Positions 4,873-5,937 of a stretch of 5,937 bases of DNA are shown in pieces; position 1 is the first letter of the stretch; the number at the start of each line of letters is the position of its first letter. The notes under the pieces are model-generated. The model was not told where the DNA came from and ran no database searches. It worked only from the letters and a program-made list of their open reading frames with translations. Location of the stretch: NCBI GenBank assembly GCA_964461135.1, contig CAYWTB010000149.1, forward strand, positions 1 to 5,937, read 5' to 3'. This DNA comes from RQOF01 sp964461135. Lineage in GTDB: Bacteria; Calditrichota; Calditrichia; RBG-13-44-9. The translations under genes and the position numbers were made by a program.

Positions 4873-5867
4873 TCACTCTCCCCGAAAAAGGCACTCCATA
4901 AAGCGTCCCCGGCTGCCGGAAATTTGTATCCCCATCATACCGGCAATGGTCACCGGTATATCGATCAGTTCGTACCGGTCCTCCACCACCTTACCGGCGG
5001 CAAAATCCGGTCCTAATGCCAGCAGGTTTACATGCTGGCAACCCCGGCAGCTGTCCCCGTGACTCAAGAAACCGGTTTGAACGCCTCTCAGATGCCGTCC
5101 ATGATCAGAAGTGATGTAAAGTGCGGTCCGGTTCCGGTATAATGAATCTTCTTGTATACATAACCAGAGCTTATTGACATATCCATCGGTTTCCCGGATG
5201 CCCTGCAAGTAGAATTCCCATGGATTTTCCTTACCGAAGGTGTCAGGAGCCTTATAATTGATGATAGCCAGGCGGGGATGATCCTGTGCAAAAATACGCT
5301 GCACCACTTCCCAGGTTTCTCCGTCATCCCGGTATCCATCATAACTGTGCCCCCCTTCCAGCCCCAGATCGTATACCCCACAATTGGCGGAGGGCAGAAA
5401 TTTTCCAGTCCACTGCGGATCTGAAGTATTTTCCAGCACTCCCAGTTTCCCTTTATTGGTAATAATCCAGGTTTTATCCGCTGTCTCCCCGCTAGCCTTC
5501 AACCACAGCTGAAAAATGGAAGGATGACCGGGAAACTCCTCTCCTGAATTATTTAATTCCTCGTAGAATCCAGTGATGAGTGCGGTATGACTGGAAATGG
5601 TTTTGGTCATTCCGAAATTGTTAAAATCGATAAATAACACGCCCTGCGGTGCCAGATCATGGGAGAGGTGCGGTATATTAGCCTGCGTTTCATCCCCCAT
5701 ATTTCGGAATAACGGGTTCCATCCATCACCACAATGATGTGATTTTGTGTTTTATATTCGGTTATGGGAGGATCGGCAGCAAAAATCTGAGAAACAAAAA
5801 TCAGACTCAGGATAAAAAAAGTGATTACATAACCATAGAGATTTCTAAAATCGCGTATTTCCCGCAT
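4873..5867 (-). pseudogene. Secreted alkaline-phosphatase-superfamily hydrolase, one-base frameshift
   Basis: The gene starts at ATG 5867 with an AAGGAAAGG ribosome binding site. Residues 10-31 form a signal peptide (hydrophobic core, then QIFAADPP), so the product should be exported. The first frame gives the metal-binding strand HIIVVMDGTRYSEIWG (43-58, Asp49) and then loses similarity. The second frame resumes with DETQANIPHL from about 5692 and runs to TGA at 4873. One missing G in the GGGGG run at 5694-5698 accounts for the break; repaired, the protein has 331 residues. Further superfamily features are TISSHTALITG (nucleophile/substrate region), ETDGYV (metal Asp), ITSDHGRH (Asp255, His256 in repaired numbering) and SHGDSCRGC (metal His). 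All metal-ligand motifs seem present, so only the frame is damaged. The substrate is probably a phosphate or sulfate ester but cannot be specified. Sequencing error, phase-variable slippage or recent inactivation are all possible. Confidence 0.8.
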
Positions 5868-5937
5868 TTGGCCTTTCCTTTCTTCTCGACTTTGACAGTT
5901 AATTTTCGTAAGTCATTGTTTTTATTGAAGAGTTTTT

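Noticed and set aside
4831..5381. Plus frame 4831-5016 and minus frame 5088-5381
   Set aside because: They lie over the hydrolase gene, whose frame holds the metal-binding motifs, and look like shadows.
5892..5897. TTGACA on the plus strand as a -35 box
   Set aside because: No acceptable -10 sequence at 16-18 bp and no plus-strand gene follows within the window.

Overview
The window reads as a low-density stretch of a bacterial chromosome. Only three genes look intact, and together they cover about a third of the sequence. The rest is broken genes and repeat-rich intergenic DNA. The taxon cannot be fixed from one window. The beta-propeller family at the left end, the frameshifted phosphatase-like gene at the right end and the M16 peptidase remnant all resemble proteins I associate with Ignavibacteria, Calditrichota and related uncultured phyla. 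This placement rests on remembered resemblance, not on a search. Good Shine-Dalgarno sequences precede the intact genes.

Layout: (1) 1-662, plus strand: C-terminal part of a secreted-type beta-propeller protein, broken by an in-frame stop and a +1 frameshift, with a possible terminator at 806-829. (2) 875-1105, minus: a small four/five-cysteine protein with a strong ribosome binding site and a plausible promoter at 1177-1205. (3) 1269-2033: a repeat zone with at least five different short tandem arrays of exactly 7-bp period, plus palindromes. Embedded in it is the N-terminal stub of an M16 zinc protease (1433-1750, plus). (4) 2034-3874, minus: a two-gene operon joined by an ATGA overlap, a methionine-synthase reactivation-domain protein followed by a stand-alone homocysteine S-methyltransferase domain. 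(5) 3909-4872: almost 1 kb with no gene that I can support, filled with inverted repeats, G/C-rich palindromes, a set of mutually exclusive hairpins and an isolated Shine-Dalgarno/ATG/TAA. (6) 4873-5867, minus: a secreted alkaline-phosphatase-superfamily hydrolase whose reading frame is broken by one base in a run of five G.

Functionally, only the central operon forms a clear pathway: the two proteins look like separate pieces of cobalamin-dependent methionine synthase. The folate- and cobalamin-binding parts are not in the window and would have to be encoded elsewhere. I saw no defence system, CRISPR array, transposase, integrase, tRNA or rRNA. The most unusual signals are the cluster of unrelated heptamer arrays, the split methionine synthase with an extended activation protein, and the homopolymer frameshift in the phosphatase gene.
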